64,000 bases of DNA from Sphaerotilus natans (GTDB taxonomy: Bacteria; Pseudomonadota; Gammaproteobacteria; Burkholderiales; Burkholderiaceae_C). Position numbers and translations under genes: made by a program. Of this stretch, positions 1 through 8,371 are shown one piece after another (within the stretch, counting starts at the first letter, position 1; each line of letters opens with the position of its first letter). The stretch is taken from NCBI RefSeq assembly GCF_900156335.1, contig NZ_FTMZ01000017.1:42447-106446 (forward strand), in the 5' to 3' direction. Below the pieces are notes generated by a model. It worked only from the letters and a program-made list of their open reading frames with translations, searched no databases and was not told where the DNA came from.

Positions 1-879
1 CCCGAGGTGCAGGCCAGCGCGCTGGACGCCGCCGCGCTGGGCATCGACCGGCTGGAGCTGCTGCCGGTGAACGCCGCCACCTCGCCCGAGGCCCTGGCCG
101 AGGCGGTCGCGGCCCGCTGGCAGGCGCTGGCGCCGCGCCTGACACTGGCCCCCGACCGCGGCGACGACGGCGAGCTGGGCCGGCGCCTGGCGGTGCGCCA
201 GCCGCTGGCCTGCGCCGCCGGCGTGGTCGAGATCGCCGATGGCCGGGTGCGGGTGCGCGACCTCGGCGGCGTCCGTCGCGCTGCCGCAGACGCCACTGCG
301 GCGCTCGACGGGCTGGACCTGCTGCTGCTGGCGCGCCAGGTCGCGCGCACCGAGCTGCCCTTCACCGGCCTGGGCGAGTGCCAGGTGCTGCCGGCGCCCG
401 CGCCCCGCGCGCTGCCCGGTCTGGTCGATCTGGGCGTGATCGCCGGCCAGGCGCAGCAGGTGGCGCTGGAGGAGGCCGACTTCATCCTCGCCGCCGGCAA
501 CGGCGTGACCGACGTGCCGCTCTTCCTGGCGCTGGCCGAGGCGCTGGGCGCGGCGGTCGGCGCCTCGCGGGTGGCGGTGGACGATGGCCGCTTTGCCCGC
601 AGCCAGCAGATCGGCGCCACCGGCCGCACGGTGCAAGCGCGCGGCTATCTGGCGATGGGCATTTCCGGCGCGGTCCAGCATCTGCAGGGCATCCGCGAAT
701 GCCGCCATGTGCTGGCGGTCAACACCGACGTGTCCGCGCCGATGGTGCAGCGCGCCGAGCTGACGGTGGTCGAGGACGTGCAGGCCCTGATGCGCGAACT
801 GCTCGCGCTGCTGCAGGCCGAGCAGGCGGCGGCGCCGGCGGCCTCGTCCACCCCGATTCCTTCGCTCAAGGCGGCCTGA
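1..879 (+). CDS. etfA: Electron transfer flavoprotein alpha subunit (5' end outside window)
   Basis: The frame is open from the first base, so the true start lies upstream; a GTG at 7 is internal or accidental. The last ~100 residues show the ETF-alpha FAD domain pattern: SRVAVDDGRFARSQQIG, then GATGRTVQARGYLAMGISGA, then a VNTDVSAPM stretch. ETF-alpha binds FAD and passes electrons from a dehydrogenase to ETF:quinone oxidoreductase. It is followed 1 nt later by an ETF-beta-like gene and then gbdR, which matches the dgcA-dgcB-etfA-etfB arrangement known in Pseudomonas for dimethylglycine demethylation. That assignment to betaine catabolism is inference from neighbours; a general ETF is the alternative. 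Confidence 0.85.
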   Translation, partial: PEVQASALDAAALGIDRLELLPVNAATSPEALAEAVAARWQALAPRLTLAPDRGDDGELGRRLAVRQPLACAAGVVEIADGRVRVRDLGGVRRAAADATAALDGLDLLLLARQVARTELPFTGLGECQVLPAPAPRALPGLVDLGVIAGQAQQVALEEADFILAAGNGVTDVPLFLALAEALGAAVGASRVAVDDGRFARSQQIGATGRTVQARGYLAMGISGAVQHLQGIRECRHVLAVNTDVSAPMVQRAELTVVEDVQALMRELLALLQAEQAAAPAASSTPIPSLKAA

Positions 880-880
880 C

Positions 881-1762
881 ATGAGTTCCTCCTCCCTGAA
901 TGCCTCGCCGGTGGCGGTGCTGGTCAGCGTGCGCGTCGATCCGGTCAGCGGACGCTCCACCCGCAGCCGTGCCGACGCCGCCGGCACGGCGCTGGCCCTG
1001 CAGGCGCTGCAGGCCCGAGCCACGCTGCAGGGCCAGTCGCAGTCGCACGCGACCCAGCCACGGCTGCTGCACGCTGGCTGCCGCCAGACCGCGATGCCCG
1101 AGGCGGTCGCACGCGACTACCTGGCGCTGGGCGTCGACCGGCTCGAGCGGCTGGAGCTGGCCGGCACCGATCCGGAGCAGATCACCGCCGCGCTGGCCGA
1201 GGCCTGCCGCGACACCCCGCTGGTGATCGCCGGCGCCCGCGGCGAGTCCGGTCTGGCCAGCGGCCTGCTCCCGCACCGGCTGGCGCAGCGGCTGCAGCGG
1301 CCACTGATCGCCGAGGTGATCGACCTGCAGCCCGAGGCCGATGGCGGCTGGCGGGTGGTGCAGGCGCTGCCGCGTGGCGCGCGGCGCAGCTGGCGGCTCG
1401 CGCGCGGTGCCGCCGCGGTGCTGGTCAGCAGCGAGCGCCTGGCACGGCGCGAGGACCTGCGCGTGCGCCATGCCTGGCTGGCCGCGCAGCAGGGCCGCAT
1501 CGAGGACCGCCGCGCCGCCTCCGGCCCGGCCGCCGGTCCGGTGGTGGCGGTGAATCCGGCCTGGACGCCCGAGCCGGCCCGGCGCCAGCGCCGGCCGCTC
1601 GCACCCGTCTCGACCGAGAGCGGCGCGGCGCGCATGGCCCGTGCCACCGGCACCGCCGCCCCGGCGCGACAGGGCGGTGCAGTACTGGCCGACGGCACGG
1701 CGCAGGACAAGGCGCGCGAGCTGCTGGCGCATCTACGCCGCCTTGGTCTGACTGCTGGCTGA
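881..1762 (+). CDS. etfB: Electron transfer flavoprotein beta-like subunit
   Basis: A 293-residue protein begins one base after the stop of the ETF-alpha gene, so the two are translated together. The first ~190 residues follow the ETF-beta fold order: an N-terminal strand VAVLVSVRVDPVSG, LGVDRLERLEL, then the PLVIAGARGESG segment where ordinary ETF-beta has its AMP/FAD-contact loop. It is divergent, with a low-complexity Ala/Arg-rich C-terminal extension (about residues 210-270). This resembles the unusual beta subunit of the dimethylglycine/sarcosine-linked ETF rather than housekeeping EtfB. Role inferred: partner of the upstream alpha subunit in electron transfer from a methylamine-type dehydrogenase. 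A strong terminator follows, so it ends its operon. Confidence 0.75.
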   Translation: MSSSSLNASPVAVLVSVRVDPVSGRSTRSRADAAGTALALQALQARATLQGQSQSHATQPRLLHAGCRQTAMPEAVARDYLALGVDRLERLELAGTDPEQITAALAEACRDTPLVIAGARGESGLASGLLPHRLAQRLQRPLIAEVIDLQPEADGGWRVVQALPRGARRSWRLARGAAAVLVSSERLARREDLRVRHAWLAAQQGRIEDRRAASGPAAGPVVAVNPAWTPEPARRQRRPLAPVSTESGAARMARATGTAAPARQGGAVLADGTAQDKARELLAHLRRLGLTAG

Positions 1763-1786
1763 AATCATTCTTCACGCCTCCATCAG

Positions 1787-1825
1787 CCCGGCGTTCCCGA
1801 CCAGGAATGCCGGGCCTTCTTTTTT
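1787..1825 (+). terminator. Rho-independent terminator after ETF operon
   Basis: An 11-bp stem CCCGGCGTTCC / GGAATGCCGGG (1787-1797 with 1804-1814, one G-T pair) has a 6-nt loop and is followed by a T-rich tract (CCTTCTTTTTT). It lies 24 nt after the ETF-beta stop and separates that operon from gbdR. Confidence 0.9.
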
Positions 1826-1892
1826 GATCATCGCAATATCAGCGTAATCACCTGTTCTGCATCAAGACCAATTACGGTGAAATCTGGCAAGC

Positions 1893-1913
1893 GCGGCACC
1901 GTGATGGTGCCGC
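1893..1913. other. Perfect 8-bp hairpin in the gbdR upstream gap
   Basis: GCGGCACC and GGTGCCGC pair perfectly around the loop GTGAT. There is no T-run, so it is not a classical terminator; it could be an operator or a transcript hairpin. The rest of the 1763-2121 gap holds the terminator at 1787 and the sigma-54 promoter at 2026; I see no gene in it. Confidence 0.45.
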
Positions 1914-2025
1914 ATGCACCGCCAAACCTCATGCGCGACCCACCGTCGCAGGCACGATCGGGCGCCCGGATCGCAGTTTTTCCGGAACCGCCCGGCATGT
2001 CGTGGAAATTCAGCGCCGCAATGTG

Positions 2026-2042
2026 CTGGCACGATCGTTGCT
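2026..2042 (+). promoter_or_regulatory. Sigma-54 (-24/-12) promoter for gbdR
   Basis: CTGGCACGATCGTTGCT matches the sigma-54 consensus YTGGCACGrNNNTTGCW at every defined position, with GG (2028-2029) and GC (2040-2041) separated by exactly 10 nt. Predicted start of transcription is near 2053, about 70 nt upstream of the gbdR ATG. Known for the family: gbdR in Pseudomonas is under nitrogen/carbon control through sigma-54 activators. The activator binding site is not identified here. Confidence 0.85.
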
Positions 2043-2121
2043 GAATATATGAGGATTCCGGCGGCAACAGGTCCGACCGGGCAGCCCGGACCGCGGTCCC
2101 CAGCCACGAAGGTTTCACGCG

Positions 2122-3186
2122 ATGGTTTCTTCCTCGAATCCCGATCCCCGGGTCCGGCATTTCGGATTCCTGCTGCTCGAGAATTACTCGATGATCGCCT
2201 TCGCCAATGCGGTGGAGGTGCTGCGCATGGCCAACCTGACCAGCCGGCAGACGCTCTATACCTGGAGCGTCTGTGCCGCCGGGGGGGGCGCGGCGCAGGC
2301 CAGCAATGGTCTGGGCGTGTGCGGCGCCTGCCAGCCCGAGGATCTGGACCGCTGCGATGCGGTCTTCGTCTGCGGTGGCGTCGAGGTGCAGAAATCGATT
2401 TCTGACCCTCTGATCAAGGACTTGCGTCGCCGTGCCGCGCGCGGACAGACGCTGGGCGCGCTGTGCACCGGCACGCATGCGCTGGCCGCCGCCGGCGTGC
2501 TCGACGGCTACCGATGCGCGGTGCACTGGGAAAATCTGGTCGCGCTGCGCGAATCCTGTCCGAAGGTGAATTTCGCGCTGGAGGTGTTTGTCATCGACCG
2601 CGAGCGCATCACCGCCTCGGGCGGCATCGCGCCGCTGCACCTGATGCTGCATCTGGTGCGCCATCACCACGGCAACAAGCTGGCGATGGCGATTTCCGAG
2701 CAGTTCATCGTCGACCGGGTGCGCGACCAGAGCGACCAGCAGAAACTGCCGCAGCCCGAATTTGTCGGCCCCGGCTACGAGCATCTGGTCGAGGCGGCCG
2801 AACTGATGGCCGCCAACATCGAGGAGCCGCTGCCGCTGTCGGAAATCGCCGATGCCGCCGGCATTTCGCTGCGCCAGCTCGAGCGGCTGTTCCATCGCTA
2901 TTACAAGGTCACGCCGGCGCAGCATTACCTGACGCTGCGGCTGCGGCGCGCGCGGGAGCTGCTCTCGCACACCAGCGCGCCGATCATGCAGATCACGGTG
3001 GCCTGCGGATTCCAGACCGCCTCGCATTTCTGCAAGGCCTACCGGGCATTGTTCGGGCACTCGCCCAGCGAGCACCGCCGTCAGGGCGGCAGCCAGGGCC
3101 TGGTGCATGTGGTGGGCGCACCCGCGCCGGCCGTGGTGCAGCGCCGCGCCCGGATCGAGCGCGGCGCGCCGATGTACGTGTCCTGA
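2122..3186 (+). CDS. gbdR: GbdR-type AraC-family regulator of glycine betaine catabolism
   Basis: 354 residues, close to the usual length of GbdR. The N-terminal half is a DJ-1/PfpI (amidase-like) sensor domain starting FGFLLLENYSMIAFANAVE with the family's LCTGTHALAAAGVLDG segment. The C-terminal ~100 residues are an AraC double helix-turn-helix (PLPLSEIADAAGISLRQLERLF, then ITVACGFQTASHFCKAYR). Known role: binds glycine betaine and dimethylglycine and activates betaine, dimethylglycine and sarcosine catabolic operons. The adjacency to ETF genes supports this. Expression probably starts at the sigma-54 promoter at 2026. The start chosen is the ATG at 2122, giving the normal N terminus; an upstream in-frame extension is not needed. 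Confidence 0.88.
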   Translation: MVSSSNPDPRVRHFGFLLLENYSMIAFANAVEVLRMANLTSRQTLYTWSVCAAGGGAAQASNGLGVCGACQPEDLDRCDAVFVCGGVEVQKSISDPLIKDLRRRAARGQTLGALCTGTHALAAAGVLDGYRCAVHWENLVALRESCPKVNFALEVFVIDRERITASGGIAPLHLMLHLVRHHHGNKLAMAISEQFIVDRVRDQSDQQKLPQPEFVGPGYEHLVEAAELMAANIEEPLPLSEIADAAGISLRQLERLFHRYYKVTPAQHYLTLRLRRARELLSHTSAPIMQITVACGFQTASHFCKAYRALFGHSPSEHRRQGGSQGLVHVVGAPAPAVVQRRARIERGAPMYVS

Positions 3187-3244
3187 GCGCGGCCAACGCG
3201 CTGCTCACACCCCACGGCGGCCGGGCCGGCTACAGTGCCCGGTC

Positions 3245-4150
3245 ATGGAACTCCGCCACCTGCGCTACTTCGTCTGCGTCGCCGAGGAGCTCAACATCGG
3301 CCGCGCCGCGCTGCGCCTGCACATTTCCCAGCCGCCGCTGACCCGCCAGATCCAGCAGCTCGAGGAGGAACTCGGCGCGCTGCTGTTCCGGCGCACCTCG
3401 CGCGGCGTGGAGCTGACCGACGCCGGCCGGGTGCTCTACGAGGACGCGCGCGGCATCCTGGCGCAGGCCGAGCGCGCCGCCGAGCGCACGCACAAGGCCG
3501 CGCAGGGCCTGCTCGGCCGGGTCGACGTGGCGATCTTCGGCTCGGGCATCTTCGGCGTGATCCCGCAGCTGTTGCGGCGCTTCCGCGAGGCCTGCCCCGA
3601 GGTCAGCATCGTGCTGCACTCGCTCGACAAGGAGGCGCAGATCGACGCGCTGCACCATCGCCGCATCACGCTGGCCTTCAACCGGCTGATGCGCCCGATC
3701 GACGGCCTCACCTGCGAGACGCTGCTGACCGAGCCGCTGTGGGTGGCGGTGCCCTCGGGCACCGCGCTGGCGGCGCGCACCGCCATCACGATGCAGGACC
3801 TGCGCGAGCAGCCGCTGGTGCTGTTTCCCACCGGCTCGCGCCCGAGCTTCATCGACCGGGTGCACGAGATGTGCCGCGGCGCCGGCTTCACGCCACAGGT
3901 GGCGCAGGAGGTCGGCGACGTGGTGCATGCGGTCGCGCTGGTGGGCACCGGTTTCGGCGCCTGTCTGGCCTCGCGCTCGGCGGCCCACATGAACATGCCG
4001 GGTGTCACCTTCCGCCCGCTGCACCACCCCGGCCACGACCACATCGACCTGTGCTGCATCTATCGCCAGGACGATGACTCCGAACTGCTGCAGGCCCTGC
4101 TGCGCTGTCTGCGCGAGGGCGCCGGCACGCTCGGGGACGGTCCGCCCTGA
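3245..4150 (+). CDS. LysR-family transcriptional regulator (aromatic-catabolism type)
   Basis: 301 residues with the LysR winged helix-turn-helix at the N terminus (MELRHLRYFVCVAEELNIG, RAALRLHISQPPLTRQIQQL), linker helix, and a two-lobed effector domain. The sequence style (VAEELNIGRAA, GVELTDAGRVLYEDARGIL) is that of the BenM/CatM/ClcR branch, whose effectors are often muconate-like ring-cleavage products. It lies 111 nt upstream of the catechol 2,3-dioxygenase gene on the same strand, so it probably regulates the meta-cleavage operon. Start chosen at ATG 3245 because it restores the canonical LysR N terminus; an upstream in-frame extension overlapping gbdR is spurious. Confidence 0.85.
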   Translation: MELRHLRYFVCVAEELNIGRAALRLHISQPPLTRQIQQLEEELGALLFRRTSRGVELTDAGRVLYEDARGILAQAERAAERTHKAAQGLLGRVDVAIFGSGIFGVIPQLLRRFREACPEVSIVLHSLDKEAQIDALHHRRITLAFNRLMRPIDGLTCETLLTEPLWVAVPSGTALAARTAITMQDLREQPLVLFPTGSRPSFIDRVHEMCRGAGFTPQVAQEVGDVVHAVALVGTGFGACLASRSAAHMNMPGVTFRPLHHPGHDHIDLCCIYRQDDDSELLQALLRCLREGAGTLGDGPP

Positions 4151-4183
4151 CATTCCTGATGGGTATGGCTGACCCAGTTTGAT

Positions 4184-4217
4184 GGTATTGGACGGCATGA
4201 CAGCGTCTGCCCAGAAT
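4184..4217 (+). promoter_or_regulatory. Candidate sigma-70 promoter / shared element of meta-cleavage operon
   Basis: GGTATTGGAC (4184-4193) is repeated exactly upstream of the ferredoxin gene (24572-24581). TTGGAC (4188-4193) could be a -35 element with CAGAAT (4212-4217) as a weak -10, spacing 18. It may equally overlap the LysR regulator's site. Confidence 0.4.
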
Positions 4218-4261
4218 GCGCCCGTTCCCCACTGAAACGGCAACGACTGGAGACAGACATC

Positions 4262-5197
4262 ATGGCCCTGACTGGCGTACTGCGACCCGGACATGTTCAG
4301 CTGCGCATGCTCGACCTCGACGAAGGCGTGCGTTTCTATCGCGATGTGCTGGGTCTGGAGGAGACCGGGCGAGATGCCGCCGGCCGGGTCTACCTGAAGG
4401 CCTGGGACGAGCGCGATCACCACAGCATCGTGCTGCGCCAGGCCGACCGGGCCGGCATGGACTTCTTCGGCTTCAAGGTCGCCAGCAGCGCCGATCTCGA
4501 CCGCTTCGAGGCCGAGCTGCGCGACGACGGCCTGAAGACCGAGCGCATCCCCGCCGGCGACCTGCTCGAGACCGGCGAGCGCCTGCGCTTCGAGCTGCCC
4601 AGCGGCCACCTGATCGAGCTCTACGCCGAGAAGACCTTCGTCGGCAGCCACTTCGGCCAGAAGGACCCGAAGCCCTGGACGCCGCACCAGGACCGCGGCA
4701 TCGCGCCGATGCGCTTCGACCACGCGCTGCTCTACGGCCCGAACGTCGATCGGGTGCTCGACATCTTCACCCGCATCCTGGGCTTCCACCTGGCCGAGTA
4801 CGTCACGCTGCCCGACAGCGACGTCAAGGGCGCGCTGTGGCTGTGCTGCTCGAACAAGGCGCACGACATCGCCTTCGTGATCCACCCGGAGCCGGGCAAG
4901 CTGCACCATGTCTCGTTCTACATGGAGTCGATCGACCGGGTCTTCCGCGCCGCCGACATCATGGCCGCGCACGACATCAAGGTCGACATCGGCCCGACCC
5001 GCCACGGCATCACCCGCGGCGGCACGATCTACGCCTGGGATCCGTCGGGCAACCGCTTCGAGACCTTCTCGGGCGGCAACTCGTCCTACCCCGACCTGCC
5101 CCCGATCGCCTGGACCTGGGAAGGCCTGGGCGAGGGCGGCGGCCTGGACGTGGCCCACCGCACGATGCACGAGACCTTCCTGACCGTGGTGACCTGA
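4262..5197 (+). CDS. dmpB: Catechol 2,3-dioxygenase
   Basis: 311 residues, two vicinal-oxygen-chelate domains, the size of XylE/DmpB. Opens the catechol ring next to the hydroxyls to give 2-hydroxymuconic semialdehyde, using Fe(II). The C-terminal catalytic domain shows the metal and active-site pattern: FDHALLYGPNV (first His), KLHHVSFYME (second His and neighbour), and the extradiol signature GITRGGTIYAWDPSGNRFE carrying the Tyr and Glu ligands. First gene of a tight operon whose downstream members process its product. Preferred substrate (catechol, methylcatechols) cannot be read from sequence. Confidence 0.95.
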   Translation: MALTGVLRPGHVQLRMLDLDEGVRFYRDVLGLEETGRDAAGRVYLKAWDERDHHSIVLRQADRAGMDFFGFKVASSADLDRFEAELRDDGLKTERIPAGDLLETGERLRFELPSGHLIELYAEKTFVGSHFGQKDPKPWTPHQDRGIAPMRFDHALLYGPNVDRVLDIFTRILGFHLAEYVTLPDSDVKGALWLCCSNKAHDIAFVIHPEPGKLHHVSFYMESIDRVFRAADIMAAHDIKVDIGPTRHGITRGGTIYAWDPSGNRFETFSGGNSSYPDLPPIAWTWEGLGEGGGLDVAHRTMHETFLTVVT

Positions 5198-5257
5198 GGC
5201 ACGGCGCTGCAGCGCCGCCCCGGATCCCCGAACACGAACACGCTCAGGACCGACGAC

Positions 5258-6721
5258 ATGACACGACTCATCACCAGCTTCATCGACGGCGAATTCCAGT
5301 CGCCCGACGGGGCCCGGCTTTTCGACAAGCGCTCCCCGGTCGATGGCCGGGTCATCGCCCGCATCGCCGAGGCCCCGCAGGCCGAGGTGGACCGCGCGGT
5401 GCAGGCCGCCCGCGCCGCGCTGCTCGGCGACTGGGGCCGCATGCCGATGGAAAAACGCAGCGCGCTGCTGCATGCGGTGGCCGACGAGATCACCCGCCGC
5501 TTCGACGACTTCGTCGAGGCCGAGATGGCGGACACCGGCCAGCCCGCGCATGTGATGACGCAGGTCTTCATCCCGCGCGGCGCGGCCAACTTCAAGGTCT
5601 TCGCCGACGTGGTGAAGAACGTGCCGACCGAGTCCTTCCGCATGGACACGCCTGACGGGCGCGGCGCGCTGAACTACGCCATCCGCAAGCCCAAAGGCGT
5701 GATCGGCGTGATCTGTCCGTGGAACGCGCCCTTCCTGCTGATGACCTGGAAGCTCGGGCCCGCACTGGCCTGCGGCAACACCGTCGTGGTCAAGCCCTCG
5801 GAGGAGACGCCGCTGACGGCCGCGCTGCTCGGCGAGGTCATGGCCAAGGTGGGCGTGCCCCGTGGCGTCTACAACGTCGTCAACGGCTTCGGTCCGAAGT
5901 CGACGGGCGAGTTCATCACCACGCACCCGAAGGTCGACGCGATCACCTTCACCGGCGAGACCCGCACCGGTACCGCGATCATGAAGGCCGCGGCCGAGGG
6001 GATGCGCGATGTCTCCTTCGAGCTCGGCGGCAAGAATGCCGGCATCGTCTTCGCCGACGCGGACTTCGACGCGGCGGTGGACGGCATCTTCCGCTCGGCC
6101 TTCCTGAACACCGGCCAGGTCTGCCTGGGCACCGAGCGCGTCTATGTGGAGCGGCCGATCTTCGAGCACTTCCGCGACGCGCTCAAGGCCAAGGCGGAGG
6201 CCGTGCGCTACGGCCGCCCGGAGGACCACCACAGCACCTACGGCCCGCTGATCAGCCAGGAGCACCGCGACAAGGTGCTGGGCTACTACCAGCGCGCGGT
6301 CGACGAGGGCGCCACCGTCGTCACCGGCGGCGGCGTGCCCGACATGCCGGCCGAGCTGAAGGGCGGCTGCTGGGTGCAGCCGACCATCTGGACCGGCCTC
6401 AAGGACGACGCCAGCGTGGTGCGCGAGGAGATCTTCGGCCCCTGCTGCCACCTGCGCCCCTTCGACAGCGAGGACGAGGTGGTGGCGCTGGCCAACGACA
6501 ACGTCTACGGCCTCTCGACCACGATCTGGACACAGAACCTGACGCGCGCACACCGCATGGCCGAGCGCATCGAGGTCGGCATCACCTGGATCAACTCCTG
6601 GTTCCTGCGCGACCTGCGCACGCCCTTCGGCGGCAGCAAGCAAAGCGGCATCGGCCGCGAGGGCGGCGTGCATTCGCTGGAGTTCTACACCGAGACGCGC
6701 AACGTCTGCGTCAAGCTCTGA
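5258..6721 (+). CDS. dmpC: 2-hydroxymuconic semialdehyde dehydrogenase
   Basis: 487 residues, standard aldehyde-dehydrogenase length. NAD+-dependent oxidation of 2-hydroxymuconic semialdehyde to 2-hydroxymuconate (4-oxalocrotonate), the dehydrogenase branch of meta cleavage. Motifs seen: CPWNAPFLLMTWKLGPALA, FTGETRTG (Rossmann loop), FELGGKNAGIVF with the catalytic Glu, and NTGQVCLGTERVYV with the catalytic Cys. Placed between the ring-cleaving dioxygenase and the hydratase as in dmp/xyl operons. Start ATG 5258 gives the usual MTRLITSFIDGEF N terminus. Confidence 0.94.
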   Translation: MTRLITSFIDGEFQSPDGARLFDKRSPVDGRVIARIAEAPQAEVDRAVQAARAALLGDWGRMPMEKRSALLHAVADEITRRFDDFVEAEMADTGQPAHVMTQVFIPRGAANFKVFADVVKNVPTESFRMDTPDGRGALNYAIRKPKGVIGVICPWNAPFLLMTWKLGPALACGNTVVVKPSEETPLTAALLGEVMAKVGVPRGVYNVVNGFGPKSTGEFITTHPKVDAITFTGETRTGTAIMKAAAEGMRDVSFELGGKNAGIVFADADFDAAVDGIFRSAFLNTGQVCLGTERVYVERPIFEHFRDALKAKAEAVRYGRPEDHHSTYGPLISQEHRDKVLGYYQRAVDEGATVVTGGGVPDMPAELKGGCWVQPTIWTGLKDDASVVREEIFGPCCHLRPFDSEDEVVALANDNVYGLSTTIWTQNLTRAHRMAERIEVGITWINSWFLRDLRTPFGGSKQSGIGREGGVHSLEFYTETRNVCVKL

Positions 6722-6732
6722 GGATCCCGCCC

Positions 6733-7530
6733 ATGCAAGCCGATCTCATCGAACGCTGCGGCGACGAGCTGTACGACGCCTGGCGCGAGCGCCGCACGCT
6801 GGCACCGCTGCTGGAGCGCTTTCCCGACATCCGCACCGAGGATGCCTACCTGATCCAGTCGCGCTATGTGGCGCGCCGCCTGCAGGCCGGCGAGACCGTC
6901 GTCGGCAAGAAGATCGGCGTGACGAGCAAGCCGGTGCAGGATTTCCTGGGCGTGTACGAGCCGGACTTCGGCCAGCTCACCTCGGGCATGGTCTGCCAGG
7001 AGTCGGACGGCATCGACCTGAGCGGCCTGATTCAGCCCAAGGCCGAGGCCGAGCTGGCCTTCGTGCTGGAGCGCGACCTGGTCGGCCCCGACATCACCGC
7101 CATCGACGTGATCCGCGCCACCGCCTATGTCTCGCCCTGCTTCGAGATCGTGGATTCGCGCATCCGCGACTGGAAGATCCGCATCCAGGACACGGTGGCG
7201 GACAACGCTTCCTGCGGCGTCTTCGTGCTGGGTCAGGCCAAGGCGAGCCTGAAGACCTTCGACGCCGCGCTGGCCGGCATGGTGCTGCACCGCAATGGCG
7301 CGCTGCACGCGACCAGCATCGGCGCGGCGGTGCAGGGCTCGCCGGTGAATGCGGTCGTCTGGCTGGCCAACACGCTGGGCCGGCTGGGCCTGCCCTTCCG
7401 CGCCGGCGAGGTGATCCTGTCGGGCTCGCAGTCACCGCTGGTGGCGGTGACGGGCGGCGACGAGCTGGTCTGCACGATCGGCGGCCTGGGCAGCTGCCGG
7501 GCACGTTTTCATGGAAAGGCCGCACTGTGA
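6733..7530 (+). CDS. dmpE: 2-hydroxypenta-2,4-dienoate (2-oxopent-4-enoate) hydratase
   Basis: 265 residues of the hydratase/decarboxylase (FAH-like) family. Adds water to 2-oxopent-4-enoate to form 4-hydroxy-2-oxovalerate; needs Mg2+ or Mn2+. The run VGKKIGVTSKPVQDFLGV near residue 60 is typical of DmpE/XylJ/MhpD, and KAEAELAFVLERDL carries the acidic metal ligands. Its 3' end overlaps the next gene by 4 nt (GTGA), so the two are translationally coupled, fitting the known physical complex of hydratase and decarboxylase. Start is the first ATG after the dehydrogenase stop, 11 nt downstream. Confidence 0.92.
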   Translation: MQADLIERCGDELYDAWRERRTLAPLLERFPDIRTEDAYLIQSRYVARRLQAGETVVGKKIGVTSKPVQDFLGVYEPDFGQLTSGMVCQESDGIDLSGLIQPKAEAELAFVLERDLVGPDITAIDVIRATAYVSPCFEIVDSRIRDWKIRIQDTVADNASCGVFVLGQAKASLKTFDAALAGMVLHRNGALHATSIGAAVQGSPVNAVVWLANTLGRLGLPFRAGEVILSGSQSPLVAVTGGDELVCTIGGLGSCRARFHGKAAL

Positions 7531-8345
7531 ACCTCACCCCCGCCACCGACATGCGCACCACGCTCGGCCCGGCCGACGTGCAGGCGCTCACCGACCGCAT
7601 CGAGGCCGCGCAGAAGGGCGCGACCGCGATCCCGAAGCTCACCGATGACTTCCCCGCGATGACGCTGGGCGACGGCTACGCGGTGCAGATGGAATTGCTG
7701 CGCCGCTGGCGGGCCGAAGGCCGCCGCCAGATCGGCTGGAAGGCCGGCCTGACCTCGCAGGCCAAGATGGTGCAGATGGGCGTGAACGTGCCCACCGTCG
7801 GCTTCCTGCTGGCCGACATGGCGCGGCCCGAAGGCAGCGTCATCGCCACCCAGGACCTGGTGCATCCGCGCGTCGAGTGCGAGGTCGCCTTCGTGCTGAA
7901 GACGGCGCTGGGCGGGCGCGACTGCGCCCGCGCCGACGTGCTGGCCGCCACCGACTTCGTCGTGCCGGCCATCGAGGTGATCGACTCGCGCTTTGCCGGC
8001 TTCAAGTTCGACCTGCCCAGCGTGGTGGCGGACAACAGCTCCTCGGCGCGCTATGTCACCGGCGGGCGGGCGCTGGCGCCCGACGCGCTGGCGCTCGACA
8101 CGCTGGGCGTCGTGCTGGAGAAGAACGGCGAGCCGATGGCGATGGGCGCCTCGGCGGCGGTGATGGGCCATCCGGCCGATGGCGTGGCGCTCTTGGTGCG
8201 GGTGCTGGCCGAGCTGGGCCACGCGCTGCCCGCCGGCAGCTTCGTCATGAGCGGCGGCATCACCGAGGCGATCGCCGTGCAGCCCGGCGACTTCGTCTGC
8301 GCGCGCTTCCAGGACCTCGGCAGCGTGGCGGTGCGCTTCGGCTGA
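7527..8345 (+). CDS. dmpH: 4-oxalocrotonate decarboxylase
   Basis: 272 residues, paralogous to the preceding hydratase. Decarboxylates 2-oxo-3-hexenedioate to 2-oxopent-4-enoate, which the hydratase partner uses directly. Diagnostic stretches are [32 protein letters not shown] (metal-binding acids) and [15 protein letters not shown]. The start is a GTG overlapping the hydratase stop (GTGA); an ATG eight codons in (7551) is an alternative. Gene order here (hydratase then decarboxylase before aldehyde dehydrogenase/aldolase) differs from the classical dmpEFGH order. Confidence 0.92.
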   Translation: MNLTPATDMRTTLGPADVQALTDRIEAAQKGATAIPKLTDDFPAMTLGDGYAVQMELLRRWRAEGRRQIGWKAGLTSQAKMVQMGVNVPTVGFLLADMARPEGSVIATQDLVHPRVECEVAFVLKTALGGRDCARADVLAATDFVVPAIEVIDSRFAGFKFDLPSVVADNSSSARYVTGGRALAPDALALDTLGVVLEKNGEPMAMGASAAVMGHPADGVALLVRVLAELGHALPAGSFVMSGGITEAIAVQPGDFVCARFQDLGSVAVRFG

Positions 8346-8371
8346 CCCAGGAATCAGGACAAGGAATTCAG

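Noticed and set aside
4180..4200. Sigma-54 promoter upstream of the catechol dioxygenase gene
   Set aside because: GG and GC elements are not 10 nt apart and no TTGC is present; a sigma-70-like or LysR-controlled promoter is more likely.
3230..6673. Very long open frame on the minus strand (over 1,100 codons) opposite LysR, dioxygenase and dehydrogenase genes
   Set aside because: It is a by-product of high GC content and codon-position bias; its translation is His/Arg/Ala/Gly-rich without any family motif, while the opposite strand encodes clear enzymes.
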